Source of the DNA: Edaphobacter dinghuensis
GTDB taxonomy: Bacteria > Acidobacteriota > Terriglobia > Terriglobales > Acidobacteriaceae
DNA: 64,000 nt
Direction of reading: 5' to 3'
Assembly (NCBI RefSeq): GCF_014640335.1
Contig: NZ_BMGT01000003.1
Span: 727,149 to 791,148, forward strand
Part shown: piece by piece, positions 27,727 through 36,830 of the stretch
Numbering within the stretch: position 1 is the stretch's first letter
Layout: each line of letters begins with the position of its first letter
Translations under genes and position numbers: made by a program
The notes under the pieces: model-generated
Seen by the model: the letters and a program-made list of their open reading frames with translations, nothing else
Told to the model about the DNA's origin: nothing
The model's database searches: none

Positions 27727-28569
27727 CTACAAACTCTCCGCAATGGAGGTGGCGGCCTGCAAAACTGCCGCTTCGATCTCTCGTTCGCGCTTCGCGTCCA
27801 TCCGGTTGGAGGGAGTAGAGACACTGATGGCGGTAACGACCGGTTTGGAGGTGGATTTCACGGCTGCAGCGAAGCAGATGCCTCCGCGAATGGACTCCTC
27901 GCGGTCGCAGGCGACACCAGATTCACGAATCACGGAGAACTCGGCGAAGAGGCGTTGGCGATCGGTGATGGTGTGCTCAGTCCGAGGTGTAAGTCCATAT
28001 ACTTCAAGCATTCGGTCGGCCAGCGGGCGGTCCTGAAAGGCGGTAATGGCCTTGCCCAGCGCGGAGCAATGCGGCGGCAGAACACGGCCAATCTTGTTGG
28101 TCATGCGGATCTCGTGGAAGGATTCGAGGCAGTCGAGGACATGGATACGATCATCGAAGAGAAAGGCCAGGCTGGCCGTCTCGTTGAAGGCGTTTACCAG
28201 GCTCTCCATCTGGGGGCGGGCTACCTCGCGAACGTGATCAGCCGCCCGCACCAGCCAGCCGAAGATAAGCCGCGGAGAGAGTTGATAGGTGCCGTCGCGG
28301 TCCTGTCGCAGATACTCGTGCCGTTCCAACGTGCGGAGTACACGGAATAAGGATGACTCGGGGAGGCGCATCCGGGCGCTGATCTCTTTGAGCGAAAGCG
28401 GGGTCTGGCCGTCGAAGCAGTCGAGCACGTCAAGAGCGCGGCCGATAGATCGGAGGTAATAGACCTCGTCGCCTTGAGCATCGTCAGCATTCTGCAGAGC
28501 CCACTTGGGAATGCGGCGACGGACGGCTTTCTTCGATGCTTGCGACTCTGTGCTGCTGACCTTGCTCAT
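27727..28569 (-). CDS. IclR family transcriptional regulator
   Basis: A cytosolic regulator of 280 residues. The winged helix lies at about 38-100 (SIGRALDVLDCFDGQTPLSL, ISARMRLPESSLFRVLRTL). The IclR effector domain (about 105-275) carries ALGKAITAFQ and GGICFAAAV-like motifs with the usual AISVSTP end, which binds small acids or sugars. It has an unusual basic N-terminal tail (KKAVRRRIPKWALQ). It is divergent from the DUF5060/apiosidase-like gene and upstream of the second TonB receptor, the expected place for a local regulator of both. Confidence 0.9.
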   Translation of the reverse strand: MSKVSSTESQASKKAVRRRIPKWALQNADDAQGDEVYYLRSIGRALDVLDCFDGQTPLSLKEISARMRLPESSLFRVLRTLERHEYLRQDRDGTYQLSPRLIFGWLVRAADHVREVARPQMESLVNAFNETASLAFLFDDRIHVLDCLESFHEIRMTNKIGRVLPPHCSALGKAITAFQDRPLADRMLEVYGLTPRTEHTITDRQRLFAEFSVIRESGVACDREESIRGGICFAAAVKSTSKPVVTAISVSTPSNRMDAKREREIEAAVLQAATSIAESL

Positions 28570-28632
28570 GTCTGAAATCTCACGCTTTATGGATAGCTAT
28601 TGCCGTAAGGCAACGCGGTCTTGCATTCGAGC

Positions 28633-28677
28633 GTTATTGTAGCGCCAAACCGTGATATTTCGTTTTAGCGCTATAAC
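28633..28677. promoter_or_regulatory. Imperfect inverted repeat, operator candidate in the iclR divergent region
   Basis: GTTATTGTAGCGCCAAAC (28633-28650) and GTTTTAGCGCTATAAC (28662-28677) are inverted copies with a 3-base insertion and two differences. They lie just upstream of a -35 element, between the divergent iclR and DUF5060 genes. Confidence 0.4.
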
Positions 28678-28689
28678 TTTCATTTTGAA

Positions 28690-28719
28690 TTGACATTCTT
28701 CATGCCGATTGGGTACAAG
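28690..28719 (+). promoter_or_regulatory. Candidate sigma-70 promoter of the DUF5060/apiosidase-like gene
   Basis: A perfect TTGACA (28690-28695) is followed after 18 bp by TACAAG (28714-28719), about 84 bp before the ATG. An inverted repeat sits directly upstream. Confidence 0.45.
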
Positions 28720-28802
28720 GGGAGACCAGTTGGCTCTTTTTCTGTCTTGGCGACGCCAGGTGCGTCGGATACCGCGGATAGCGCAGACTTTGGAAGGAAG
28801 AA

Positions 28803-30398
28803 ATGGATCGTAGAGATGTACTGAAGCTGAGTGCCGCGACGCTTGTAGCGGCGTGGCAGCCGGGTGGGTTAGTTGCAGAGGCCGAGGGCCGTCCGGCCGT
28901 ATCGGCAAACATTGAGCGGTGGGGATTATTTGAAGTAGAGTTCAAAGGGCCTGTGACAGGAAATCCGTTCAAGGATGTGACTCTGACCGCAGCATTTACT
29001 CAGGGGCATCGGACCGTGGAGGTCAGAGGCTTTTACGACGGCGATGGCGTCTACCGTGTCCGATTTATGCCTGACGAGCCCGGCTCATGGAGCTATAAGA
29101 CCGCCAGTTCGGTGGCAGAGCTCAATGGAAAGACAGGCGCTTTCGAGTGCGTTTCGGCAAAGGCAGGCAATCATGGTCCGGTGACCACGGCGCACCAGTT
29201 TCACTTCGAGCACGCCGATGGAACACCGTATTTCCCTTTTGGAACAACAACTTACGCGTTCCTGTTCACAAGCGAAGAGAATGCAGCCAATTCACTGGCA
29301 GGGATGAAAGGGATGTTCAACAAGAGCCGTGTTTGCATCCTGCCGAAGCCATTAGGCGAAGGGTCGCAGATTCTGCCCTTTCCTGTGAGCGGGGCCGACC
29401 AGAACGGGCGCGGCGGTACAAACGACTACACGCGGTTTAATCCGGCTTATTTTCAATTGCTGGAGAAACGGATTCTGCAGCTTCAGGCGGCTGGCATCGA
29501 GGCCGATTGCATCCTCTTTCATCCCTACGACGCCTGGGGCTATAAGGCAATGCCGGACGAGGTCGACGACTTCTACCTGAGGTATGTGGTGGCCAGACTT
29601 TCCGCATTCCGGAATGTGTGGTGGTCGATTGCGAACGAGTACGATCTGGTGAAAGCGAAGACGATGTCGGACTGGGATGGTTTTTTCCGCGTGGTAGAGA
29701 CGGAAGACCCCTATGGCCATCTTCGGTCGATTCATCACTCCAGGGTGATCTACGATCACTCGAAGCCGTGGTGCACCCATGCCAGCTTACAGAGCTACGA
29801 CTTCGAGAAGTCAGCCGAGCGAAGGGCGGCATGGAACAAGCCGATTATCTATGATGAGGTTCAATATGAAGGAGACATCGAGCGGCGCTGGGGGAACCTG
29901 TCTGCCGAAGAGATGACGCGCAGGTTCTGGCTGGCCACGGTGCGTGGCAGCTACGCGTCACATGGCGAGGTCTTTATCTCAGCCGATACAGGGCCGCATG
30001 CGCACGAGTCGAGCTGGTCCGATGCAGGAAGATTGCGCGGCGAATCGGCGACACGAATTAAATTTCTGCACGATGTAGTGGCGAAGTATACGAAGGTTGG
30101 CCTGAACGAGTTTGAAGGATCGTACTATCTCTCGGTAGGTACGCCGAATGAGCTTTACCTCTGGTACTTCGACTATCATCGGCCAGCGCGGTATGAGTTT
30201 CCTCTGACAGGCACGGGGAACTTTGAAGCCACCCTAATCGACCCCTTCGCGATGACTGAGACGAAGCTGCAGGGAACGTATTCGGGGAAGTCGCGGATCG
30301 ATCTGCCGAACAAACCTTACCAGGCGATTGTGTTCAGGAAGGTCTCAGATGCGAACGGTAAGCCGGTGCACGATGCTCCACCGCAGGATGAGCCATAA
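28803..30398 (+). CDS. DUF5060 / apiosidase-like (DUF4038) glycoside hydrolase
   Basis: A predicted exported enzyme of 531 residues with an N-terminal signal (MDRRDVLKLSAATLVAAWQ, Tat-like). A DUF5060 Ig-like domain (about 35-125, with PDEPGSWSY) is followed by a barrel of the apiosidase-like family (about 128-440). Catalytic candidates are Glu279 in WWSIANEYDLV and Glu352 in PIIYDEVQYEGD. A C-terminal DUF5605-like sandwich ends the protein. The barrel family includes GH140, which removes D-apiose from rhamnogalacturonan II, but many relatives have no known substrate. GGAAG precedes the start. The next gene follows on the same strand after 59 bp. Confidence 0.78.
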   Translation: MDRRDVLKLSAATLVAAWQPGGLVAEAEGRPAVSANIERWGLFEVEFKGPVTGNPFKDVTLTAAFTQGHRTVEVRGFYDGDGVYRVRFMPDEPGSWSYKTASSVAELNGKTGAFECVSAKAGNHGPVTTAHQFHFEHADGTPYFPFGTTTYAFLFTSEENAANSLAGMKGMFNKSRVCILPKPLGEGSQILPFPVSGADQNGRGGTNDYTRFNPAYFQLLEKRILQLQAAGIEADCILFHPYDAWGYKAMPDEVDDFYLRYVVARLSAFRNVWWSIANEYDLVKAKTMSDWDGFFRVVETEDPYGHLRSIHHSRVIYDHSKPWCTHASLQSYDFEKSAERRAAWNKPIIYDEVQYEGDIERRWGNLSAEEMTRRFWLATVRGSYASHGEVFISADTGPHAHESSWSDAGRLRGESATRIKFLHDVVAKYTKVGLNEFEGSYYLSVGTPNELYLWYFDYHRPARYEFPLTGTGNFEATLIDPFAMTETKLQGTYSGKSRIDLPNKPYQAIVFRKVSDANGKPVHDAPPQDEP

Positions 30399-30457
30399 AG
30401 ACAAAGAGGAAGTGCAGGCGAAGCCTACGCAACCATAGCTTGAGAGTGGCTGAGTGA

Positions 30458-33211
30458 ATGAATAAGAAAATTATTGGTTTGGTTCTGATGGTGTCGTCCT
30501 GGGGTGTGTGCTGGAGCGCATGGGCGGCTCCGCGTATTGAGGTATCGGCGCATGCAACGCCGCGAGAGATGTTTGCGGCGCAGCGACTGCGGGAGGCAGT
30601 GGCAAAGCTGCCCGGCCATGAGCGGATTCTGCTTGCGACGAGACACGATGCGCTTCTGGCCGCCTATGACAAGCAGGTGCCGGACCTCTGGCCCAACGCG
30701 AAGGAAGCTTTTGTGCTGAAGAGGCTGGGCAACACGATCGTTATTGCCGGCCTCGATCCGTCGGGCGTGTTGTATGGCGCCGAAGAGCTGATCGATCGCG
30801 TCCATGCCGCGGGTGCGCTGCCGAAGACGCTGGAGTTTGAAGACCATCCGCAGTTGAAGATTCGCGGCGTCGCGATCGGTCTGCAGAAGCCGGAGCTGAC
30901 CTACGAGAATGCTGAGTACGACTATCCGTATACTCCCAAGGATTTTCCATGGTTTTACGACAAGGCGCAGTGGACGAGATATCTCGATCAGCTTGCTGAG
31001 CAACGCACGAATGCGTTGTTCCTGTGGAATGGACATCCGTTCACTTCGCTGTTGAAGCTGCCAAAGTATCCCGAGGCGCAGGAACTGCCGACGGCACAGC
31101 TTGAGCAGAACATTGAGATGTTCCGCTGGATCACCAAAGAGGCGGACAAGCGTGGCATCTGGGTCCTGCAAGGGTTCTACAACATTCACCTGTCGCACAA
31201 CTTTGCCCGCGCGCATCATCTGCCCTTTCACTTGTCGGCGCCGACAGCGCTTTCGAGTGAGTACACGCGCTATTGCATCTCGGAGTTTATTCGCGAGTAT
31301 CCGAACGTCGGAATCTTTATGACGCTGGGCGAGGCGATGGGGCCTCACTATGGGCCGGAGTGGATCTCGAAGACGATTATCCCCGGCGTACTCGATGGGC
31401 TGGCTGAAGAAGAAAAGCAAGTAGGCCATCCGGTGGAGCAGCCGCCGATCGTGGTGCGGGCGCATGCGACGGACATCGATCAGGTGATGGCAGTCGCTCG
31501 GCCGTTGTATTCGAACATCGATACCATGTGGAAGTGGAATGGTGAGTCGCTGACTTGGACGAACATTCGCGGAAGCGTGAAGCAAAGGTTCGAGTCGATG
31601 GTAGCAGGCTCGAACAACACTATCGTCAATATTCATCTGCTCTCAAACTTTGAACCGTTCCGGTGGGGCGATCCCGACTTTGTGCGTGAGACGGAGCGGA
31701 ACTTTGTAAAGCTGGGAATCGGCGGCGTGCACGTGTATCCGTTGCGCTACTGGGATTGGCCTTACAGCGCGGATAAGACAGAGCCCTTGCTGCTGCAGAC
31801 GGATCGCGATTGGATATGGTTCGCAAGCTGGGCACGGTACGCATGGAATCCGGAGAGAGATCCTGCGCTCGAGAAGACCTACTGGAGCGAGCAGTTTGCG
31901 CGACGGTTTGCATCGCCGGGAGGAATGAACGCAGTTGGTCACAACGATACGGTAGTCGGGCTGGAGTCTCTGGCTACGACGGCAGCAGAGAAGCAAAAAC
32001 CGTCAGCTACAGAGATGCAGACGGGCGAGCATCTACTGGCGGCCTACGAGCTCGAGGGGCAATGCGCCCCCGAGGTCATACGGCGGTTGGGCATTACGGA
32101 GGGGAATAGACAGGTCTTGTCGCTGGGCATGACGATGCCGCAACTGATCGACGCAGCGCGATTCAATCCTGCGCAGACATTGTGGACAGCGGATGCTCCC
32201 GATGGAGAGCGCCTCGATGAGTGGGTTGCGAACGAAGTAAAGGGTGGAAAGCACCACGGAGAAAATCCGCTGGGAGTAGCTGCGGATGCGGTGCAGAAAT
32301 CTGCCGAGTCGGTGAAGCAGGCTGAAGCCGCCGCGCCGGGGATCGCCGCCGATGCCAAACCGGAGTATGAGCGCGTGTTGAACGACATGCGCGCGAACGC
32401 TGCGTTGATGGAATTCTATGACCATAAGGTACAGGCTGCGGCGCTCGTGATGCGTTATGGATACGATCATGACCGGTCGCATCTGACGCAGGCGAGAACA
32501 CTGTTGGCGGCGAGTGTGGATGACTTTGCACATCTGACAAAGTTGACGACTTCCACTTATCGGAATGCGGCTGGCATGGAGACCTCGCAGCGGCAGATTC
32601 CGGTGCGCGGAGGTCCCATGACCAATCACTGGCGCGACCTGCTGCCGGTCTATCAGAAGGAGCTTGCGATCTTCGACAACCGATTGGCTGCGCTGCAATC
32701 AGGCGCGGCGATCTCTGAGGCGAAGCCGACGCGGTTGCCCGAGGTTGGATTCTCGCTGGCACCTGGCGCAGGCGAGGAGTTCACTGTGGCGAAGGGAACG
32801 AGCCTGTATGAGGATGCGGCATCGCCTATCGTCTCCGTTGTGCCGGAGCTGGATGGACTGAAGGGAATCCGAGTATCGACGAAACAGGAGACGCCGATTC
32901 ACTTCAGGCTGGATAAGCCTGCGCAGATTCTGGTGGGCTTCTTCAAGTCGAACTCGAGAAAGCAGATGAATGTATCGCCGGCCACGGAGCAGTGGAACAT
33001 TCTGTTGCCGAACGCGGTGTCGGAGGCGAAGGGGTTGCCGATCAGCGTCTGGACCAAGCCGCTGCCTGCGGGTGAGAACGATCTTGATCTGGGCAAGGGC
33101 GCTTATGTAGTGCTCGGATTTATCCCCGAGGATGTGCATGTGACGCCCCATGTCAGCTTCGATTCAGTCAAAGGTGGACCTCCAAACCTGGACTGGATGT
33201 TTGAGAATTAG
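30458..33211 (+). CDS. Putative glycoside hydrolase with GH20b/GH67N-like N-domain, family unknown
   Basis: A predicted exported protein of 917 residues (signal 1-23, ending in AWAA). Residues about 25-130 resemble the small N-terminal domain of GH20 and GH67 enzymes (IVIAGLDPSGVLYGAEELID). A barrel-like region (about 135-480) follows, with KIRGVAIGLQ, NALFLWNGHPF, GIFMTLGEAMGPHYG (Glu292) and MWKWNGESLTW as possible active-site segments. The rest is helical, with a C-terminal sandwich (about 755-917). I do not recognise the family. The context suggests action on a plant oligosaccharide, perhaps uronosyl. Confidence 0.65.
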   Translation: MNKKIIGLVLMVSSWGVCWSAWAAPRIEVSAHATPREMFAAQRLREAVAKLPGHERILLATRHDALLAAYDKQVPDLWPNAKEAFVLKRLGNTIVIAGLDPSGVLYGAEELIDRVHAAGALPKTLEFEDHPQLKIRGVAIGLQKPELTYENAEYDYPYTPKDFPWFYDKAQWTRYLDQLAEQRTNALFLWNGHPFTSLLKLPKYPEAQELPTAQLEQNIEMFRWITKEADKRGIWVLQGFYNIHLSHNFARAHHLPFHLSAPTALSSEYTRYCISEFIREYPNVGIFMTLGEAMGPHYGPEWISKTIIPGVLDGLAEEEKQVGHPVEQPPIVVRAHATDIDQVMAVARPLYSNIDTMWKWNGESLTWTNIRGSVKQRFESMVAGSNNTIVNIHLLSNFEPFRWGDPDFVRETERNFVKLGIGGVHVYPLRYWDWPYSADKTEPLLLQTDRDWIWFASWARYAWNPERDPALEKTYWSEQFARRFASPGGMNAVGHNDTVVGLESLATTAAEKQKPSATEMQTGEHLLAAYELEGQCAPEVIRRLGITEGNRQVLSLGMTMPQLIDAARFNPAQTLWTADAPDGERLDEWVANEVKGGKHHGENPLGVAADAVQKSAESVKQAEAAAPGIAADAKPEYERVLNDMRANAALMEFYDHKVQAAALVMRYGYDHDRSHLTQARTLLAASVDDFAHLTKLTTSTYRNAAGMETSQRQIPVRGGPMTNHWRDLLPVYQKELAIFDNRLAALQSGAAISEAKPTRLPEVGFSLAPGAGEEFTVAKGTSLYEDAASPIVSVVPELDGLKGIRVSTKQETPIHFRLDKPAQILVGFFKSNSRKQMNVSPATEQWNILLPNAVSEAKGLPISVWTKPLPAGENDLDLGKGAYVVLGFIPEDVHVTPHVSFDSVKGGPPNLDWMFEN

Positions 33212-33238
33212 GGCTCGATAAACCTAATAACTAAAACA

Positions 33239-33261
33239 AAACCCGGCCACATGCCGGGTTT
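33239..33261. terminator. Terminator between convergent genes
   Basis: AAACCCGGC and GCCGGGTTT form a 9-bp stem around a CACAT loop, followed by GTTCTTT on the plus strand. A-rich DNA precedes it, giving T-rich DNA on the minus strand, so it can serve both convergent genes. Confidence 0.75.
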
Positions 33262-33281
33262 GTTCTTTGCTGCGCGTTGTT

Positions 33282-34298
33282 TTATTGTTGCGGATCGTGG
33301 CGGGAGAGAAGTCGTTGTGCTTCAGCCTGGGTGACCTGAAAGAAACTTCCGTGTTTAGCTGCATCGGGAAAGTGCATCTTGTCGTCGACGCTCGACCAGT
33401 GAATCCAATCGGTGGTCTCGACACCCTCATAGCGAGGATGTGGCGGGCGGTAATGGTCGTAGTAGACGATCGCATGATTGCCCACTTGAATAACGGAGGG
33501 ACCTTCGGACCAACTCTCGTTGATCGGGCCGGAGAGCTTACCCCACGGGCCGGAGACAGTAGGAGCAGATGTCCAGCGCTCGTTATAGAGGAGTGGGTCG
33601 ACGGTCTGATCTTTGAGCACCATCACGACATCGTGTTTATTGTTAGTCGTGCGATGGAAGAGTGTAGCGTCGATAACGGGGAAGCCGCGGTCGAAGAACT
33701 TTTCGGGCTTCGAGAAGTTTTTCCAGTCGGTTGTGCGTGACGACCAGATGCGCAGGCCTTCACCGGGAGTATGGGTGACAGGATTGGCGTTGAAGGAGGC
33801 AGAGAAGATGATGAGCCAGTCATTGTGCTGCTTGTCCCAGTAGGCCTCGGGAGCCCATGTATTCTGCACGTTAGGGAAGGCAGACATGATCTCGATCTTG
33901 CGCTGTGGAGACCAGTGCATCAGGTCGTCGGAGTCGGAGACACCGATGGCGTTGCCATGCCACGCCCAGGTAAAGACCATGCGGAAGTGATGACCATCAG
34001 GGGTGCGTGTGATGTAGACGTCGCGCATCAACTCGCTGGGAAGATCGGGCTTGACCCAGGGCTGTCCATCGTTGAGGGGCGTAAAGGTGTAGCCATCGCG
34101 GGAGAGGGCGAGGTAGATGCCCTGATCGGCAGGCTCGTGAAAGTATACGAAGACCCACGGATCGGAGGGTTTGAGATTTGTAGTCCTGATACTGACAGGC
34201 GTGTGAGTGGTCTTCTTCATAGAAGACTGCGCCGCAAGAGGCAGAGCTTCCGCAGCGAACGAGAACAGGATGAGAGTTATCAGAATTTGTCTGATCAT
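33282..34298 (-). CDS. GH43-like five-bladed propeller glycosidase
   Basis: A predicted exported enzyme of 338 residues from the ATG used here, where a signal peptide begins (MIRQILITLILFSFAAEAL). An upstream in-frame start 51 bp earlier would bury it. The propeller shows MRDVYITRTPDG (Asp93), FTWAWHGNAIGVSDSDDL, TWAPEAYWD (Glu151), PVIDATLF (Asp210) and SWSEGPSVI (Glu265), matching the spacing of GH43-type Asp-Asp-Glu sites. GH43 enzymes act on arabinan, xylan or galactan. It is in line with the FGE/sialidase fusion gene 85 bp upstream. GH117 or another clan-F-like family remains possible. Confidence 0.75.
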   Translation of the reverse strand: MIRQILITLILFSFAAEALPLAAQSSMKKTTHTPVSIRTTNLKPSDPWVFVYFHEPADQGIYLALSRDGYTFTPLNDGQPWVKPDLPSELMRDVYITRTPDGHHFRMVFTWAWHGNAIGVSDSDDLMHWSPQRKIEIMSAFPNVQNTWAPEAYWDKQHNDWLIIFSASFNANPVTHTPGEGLRIWSSRTTDWKNFSKPEKFFDRGFPVIDATLFHRTTNNKHDVVMVLKDQTVDPLLYNERWTSAPTVSGPWGKLSGPINESWSEGPSVIQVGNHAIVYYDHYRPPHPRYEGVETTDWIHWSSVDDKMHFPDAAKHGSFFQVTQAEAQRLLSRHDPQQ

Positions 34299-34382
34299 TA
34301 TTAACGGCTTTAGTTTGGAGTTCCGTGTTCGGGCTTTGGGTATGCCCATTTAAAGGCATACCCGGAATGACGAAGTCGTAGC

Positions 34383-36830
34383 TTACATGCCCGGTGGTGG
34401 TGGTAGTTTGTCCTGACCGGGAATCTTGTCGGGAGTCATCTTGGGGGCGTTGGAGTCCAGCAGTGTCTTGTTGCGCCAGTGCGAGAGTACGGTGGGGTGG
34501 CCCTGAGCGTCGTAGTTCTGCCAGGTCCATGTGCCATCCGCGTTGTACGTTTTTAGCCATATCAAATCGCCGTCTTCGAGCTGATAGCTTTCTTCGCCGG
34601 TCTTTTTTCCGGCGTGGAAGCTGACGTTCCACATAGGATGGCCGTCGGGGTAGAAGAAGCGTTCGGGGCCTTCGAGCAGAACGCGCCCGTCAGCGGTGAT
34701 GATGGTAGACCAGGTGGACTTGAGCTTCCCATTGGGGTAACGCTCGGTGTGTCTCCGCAAGGAGTGGGCTGCGGTTGTTGCACCGGCCTCCTCAGCAGTA
34801 AGGTCTCCGGCGGACGAGTCGAGGACCCATGCCTCGTTGAGTTCTATCTCATAATTCGTCGTGTTCTTGGTGGTGGCGATGTGGATGATGCCGTCCGGCC
34901 CCTGCGTGGCTGTAGTGTAACCAACGGTAAGGATGTTGCCTGGCAGCTTCTTCTGCGTCCACGTCTTGCCATCGTCAGAAGAGAGGGCGACATACGAGCC
35001 GTCCTTATGAATGTGTTTCTGATGGTTGGGATTGTAGTCGGCGACGAAGAAGAGCTTGCCGTCGAGCAGACGGATAACCGAGGGACGCTCGCCCGAGGCG
35101 AGAGGATCGAAAGGGGTCTTCGATTTAATCCACGTCTTGCCGTCATCGTGCGAGGTGGCAAGCGGCATGCGGCCGTCGATGCTGGAGTTCTTGCCGCCGA
35201 AGCCAAGCAGGTCGCCGTCTTTGGCGAAGACAAGGGTGGTATGGCGGCCCGCGGTGCGGCCTCCGGTATCAAACCATGTCTTGCCATCGTCGTGTGATGT
35301 CCAGACGGCGGAGATGGAGCCGTTGCCGTCGGCGTCGCGTCCGGTGGAGTCGGTGGGGATATAGATAGCGCCATCAGGCCCGCGAACGATGGAGTTAATC
35401 GGCTGCGAAACGTAGCGGCCAATGGGCTTGGGAAAGTTAGGAAAGTGAGCAGCGGACCATGAGGCTCCGTTGTCTGTCGATGTGGCCCACGCGAAGGGCG
35501 GTGCACCGATCAGGCGCGAGAATCCCCAGAAGAACCAGACGCGGCCATTGGATTGAGACTGAAATTTGGGATCGTTCCAGATGACAGGAGCAGCGAGCCC
35601 GGCGTCGGCGAAGATGGGGAAAGGTTCGGGCATGTCCCAGTCTTCGGTCCCAGCGCGGCGGCGGAGGACCATGACGGTCTGGTCGGGGTCGTCTTCGTAG
35701 TCGGGGGAGTTGTAGAAGGCTGCGAGCAGGTCGCCGTTAGGGAGAACTTGAATGGCGGAGTTGTGGTAGTTGACGCCGAGGCCACGCGGCAGGCCCAGGG
35801 CCCATCCGGTCGTGCTCATCTGCTGTCCATTAAGGTTTAGGAAGAGCTCGTGCGTCTGGTAGAAGGGCCGAGTCGGGTCGGGATGCCCGATGGCTTTGCT
35901 GAGTGCCGGGGTGCCGAGGATCGACTGCTGGTGCACAGCGGTCTCAAAAAAGTAAGACTGCGCTGGGGTGAAGTTTGCCTTCGGCATGGGCGCTTCGACG
36001 ATGCGGAAGCCGACGTTGCCGCTCTCAGCCGAGTAGCTCGGCGGCAGGCTTGCGCGATTGGCTGGGCGCGAGAAGTAAGGTGCTGTAGCCGGAAGATTGA
36101 GATCGGGAGAGGTCTTGGTAGCGGTGTGGCGCCAGTCAAGGCCGCCGCCGCGAATGACCTTGGTCATGGAGGAGATGGCACCGGTGGGATCAGTCTGAAG
36201 CTTGGGCTGGTAGGGACCGTAGTTGTCCAGTGTCCATTCGGGACGACCGATCTGCATGTTTTCGACACCAAAGGCGTTGGGATGATCTAAAGGCGTGGGA
36301 CTGTCAGAGGTACCGAAGAGTGCTGTGCCTCCTGCGCGGGAGACATACTCCCATTCGGACTCGGTGGGTAGCCGGTAAAATTTGCCGGTCTTTTTACTCA
36401 GCCATGCGCAATAGGCCATCGCCTGCTCCCACGAAACTCCAGCGGCATAAGCGGGAGTAGCGGTATGGGGTTTATAAGTCGGGTCGAACTGCGCGAACTC
36501 GGCGGGAGAGACCTGGGTGATGCCGATGCGAAAGGCGTGGGTGATATGGACGATGTGAGCAGGAAGCTCATCGAAGTCGCCGTGTTTGGGGCGCGAAGAG
36601 GTGACCGGGCTTTTGAGGATCGTTCTTGGAATGGCCTCGGCGTCGGAACCCATGCGGAAGCTGCCGGGATGTACGAGGACGGTGGCAGGAACTCCGTTGG
36701 GCGAAAGCTGTGGAGCGTTGCCGGGCATGCGAGCGAGTACGCCATCCTTCTGCGCGTGAAGCGCGGGGGGAAGAAGGAGTGTCAGTGCGAGGGCAATGAC
36801 GCTGGTGCGGTTAGTTGCGGGGGTCAACAT
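34383..36830 (-). CDS. Fusion of formylglycine-generating-enzyme-like and sialidase-like domains
   Basis: A predicted exported protein of about 815 residues. The ATG chosen is preceded by GGAG at 5 nt and opens a signal peptide (ALALTLLLPPALHAQ). A start at 36971 would overlap the upstream gene by 160 bp. An FGE/SUMF1-like domain spans about 45-280 (VLVHPGSFRMGSDAEA, TQVSPAEFAQF, LPTESEWEYVSRAGG, GNVGFRIVE). A BNR propeller of the sialidase type spans about 330-690, with repeated Asp-box motifs (SHDDGKTW, SSDDGKTW, STDNGASW). The tail (about 700-790) has repeats like YPNGKLKSTW and FYPDGHPMW, as in YwqK/MORN-type proteins. No sulfatase gene is present, so the FGE part may not modify a sulfatase. 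Confidence 0.8.
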   Translation of the reverse strand: MLTPATNRTSVIALALTLLLPPALHAQKDGVLARMPGNAPQLSPNGVPATVLVHPGSFRMGSDAEAIPRTILKSPVTSSRPKHGDFDELPAHIVHITHAFRIGITQVSPAEFAQFDPTYKPHTATPAYAAGVSWEQAMAYCAWLSKKTGKFYRLPTESEWEYVSRAGGTALFGTSDSPTPLDHPNAFGVENMQIGRPEWTLDNYGPYQPKLQTDPTGAISSMTKVIRGGGLDWRHTATKTSPDLNLPATAPYFSRPANRASLPPSYSAESGNVGFRIVEAPMPKANFTPAQSYFFETAVHQQSILGTPALSKAIGHPDPTRPFYQTHELFLNLNGQQMSTTGWALGLPRGLGVNYHNSAIQVLPNGDLLAAFYNSPDYEDDPDQTVMVLRRRAGTEDWDMPEPFPIFADAGLAAPVIWNDPKFQSQSNGRVWFFWGFSRLIGAPPFAWATSTDNGASWSAAHFPNFPKPIGRYVSQPINSIVRGPDGAIYIPTDSTGRDADGNGSISAVWTSHDDGKTWFDTGGRTAGRHTTLVFAKDGDLLGFGGKNSSIDGRMPLATSHDDGKTWIKSKTPFDPLASGERPSVIRLLDGKLFFVADYNPNHQKHIHKDGSYVALSSDDGKTWTQKKLPGNILTVGYTTATQGPDGIIHIATTKNTTNYEIELNEAWVLDSSAGDLTAEEAGATTAAHSLRRHTERYPNGKLKSTWSTIITADGRVLLEGPERFFYPDGHPMWNVSFHAGKKTGEESYQLEDGDLIWLKTYNADGTWTWQNYDAQGHPTVLSHWRNKTLLDSNAPKMTPDKIPGQDKLPPPPGM

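Noticed and set aside
30425-31636. 403-residue minus-strand open frame
   Set aside because: It is antisense to the 917-residue exported protein, which has a signal peptide and recognisable domains; the antisense frame is Arg-rich and featureless.
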